From assembly GCA_037447655.1 (NCBI GenBank), contig JBBHKE010001424.1, positions 116,521-180,520 of the forward strand: DNA of 64,000 bases. The letters run 5' to 3'. How positions within the stretch are numbered: position 1 is the first letter of the stretch; each line of letters begins with the position of its first letter. The position numbers and the translations under genes were made by a program. Below the pieces are notes generated by a model. That model did no database searches. It saw nothing but the letters and a program-made list of their open reading frames with translations, and was not told the origin of the DNA. Positions 63,704-64,000 of the stretch are shown here, piece after piece. The DNA is from Zygnema cylindricum (Eukaryota > Streptophyta > Zygnematophyceae > Zygnematales > Zygnemataceae).

Positions 63704-64000
63704 AAGGTGGAAAGAGAAGGAGAGAGGGAGAGGGAGATGAGAGGGGGAGAGGGAGGGAGAGGGAGAGGGAAGGTGAGAAGGAGGAAATAGACAGAGACAG
63801 AGCGAGCACAAAGACAGAGCAGATGTACAGAGAGAGAGTCAAAGATAGAGGGACAAAGAGAGGCAGCGAGAAGCAGAGAGCGAGACATAGAGAGAGAGAG
63901 ACAAAGGGATAGATGTAGAAAACGAGAGAGAAAGACGGAAAGGGAGAGGATAGGAGAGAGACAGAGGGGGGGGGGAAGAGAGAGAGAGAGAGAGAGAGAG
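63640..64000. repeat. (GA)n microsatellite and GA-rich tract running off the right edge
   Basis: Uninterrupted GA run from about 63,641 to 63,698, then purine-rich sequence with GGGAGAGGGAG units and a G run near 63,966, to the window end. The short open frames over it are composition artefacts. Confidence 0.93.

Overview
This is eukaryotic nuclear DNA, AT-rich outside exons, with spliced genes far apart among transposable elements. The multi-exon gene at the left encodes a plant-type secreted subtilase (signal peptide, I9 propeptide, plant-style Asp, His and Asn blocks). Together with Ty1/copia elements of plant-like domain content, this points to a streptophyte (land plant or charophyte alga). 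The exact lineage cannot be fixed from sequence alone.

Layout. (1) 1-18,786: a minus-strand subtilase gene. Eight exons can be joined with consistent splice phases and an open frame (about 404 residues). The Ser-containing C-terminal half lies beyond the left edge. Three of its introns hold decayed Ty1/copia elements of one family (family A: 1-2,305, about 7,330-10,068, and 11,638-16,920 with a perfect 5-bp target duplication). Introns also hold small TA-flanked MITEs, a tRNA-derived SINE and a tRNA-Ser-like fragment. (2) 18,787-22,457: intergenic DNA with an 840-bp hAT-like element flanked by an 8-bp duplication just upstream of the subtilase start, two more TA-flanked MITEs and a perfect 34-bp inverted repeat. 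(3) 22,458-54,487: a retrotransposon graveyard. Host element B1 (22,534-45,862, duplication CCAAG) has been invaded by B2 (duplication GACAG), B3 (minus strand, duplication ATACT) and a gag-only element C (duplication CCTCT/CCTCC). A solo LTR (duplication GCTAT) sits inside an LTR of B3. Truncated D and E follow. (4) 54,488-58,797: AT-rich spacer and a 2.5-kb pyrimidine-rich tract. (5) 59,372 to the right edge: the last four exons of a minus-strand gene for a coiled-coil protein with an SP/TP-rich tail, not recognised, with (CT)n and minisatellite repeats in its introns.

The most interesting material is in the family-B/C elements. Where the 5' LTR is kept, it is followed directly by a primer-binding site complementary to the anticodon stem-loop of initiator tRNA-Met (half-tRNA priming, as in Drosophila copia). 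That site is read through in frame as part of gag, whose ATG lies inside the LTR. Their LTRs share a compact architecture: an antisense tRNA-like module, a CACGTG box, a GTAC array, a TATA box, then a run of small hairpins with G-rich loops. The hairpin stems differ between copies but stay paired (visible covariation), which suggests a selected structured RNA leader. The gag ATG sits in the loop of a last hairpin. Family A uses a different part of the same tRNA, the 3' acceptor end, as far as its degraded site shows.

All retroelement pol genes here are broken by stops and frameshifts. Only the gag of element C is a long uninterrupted frame.
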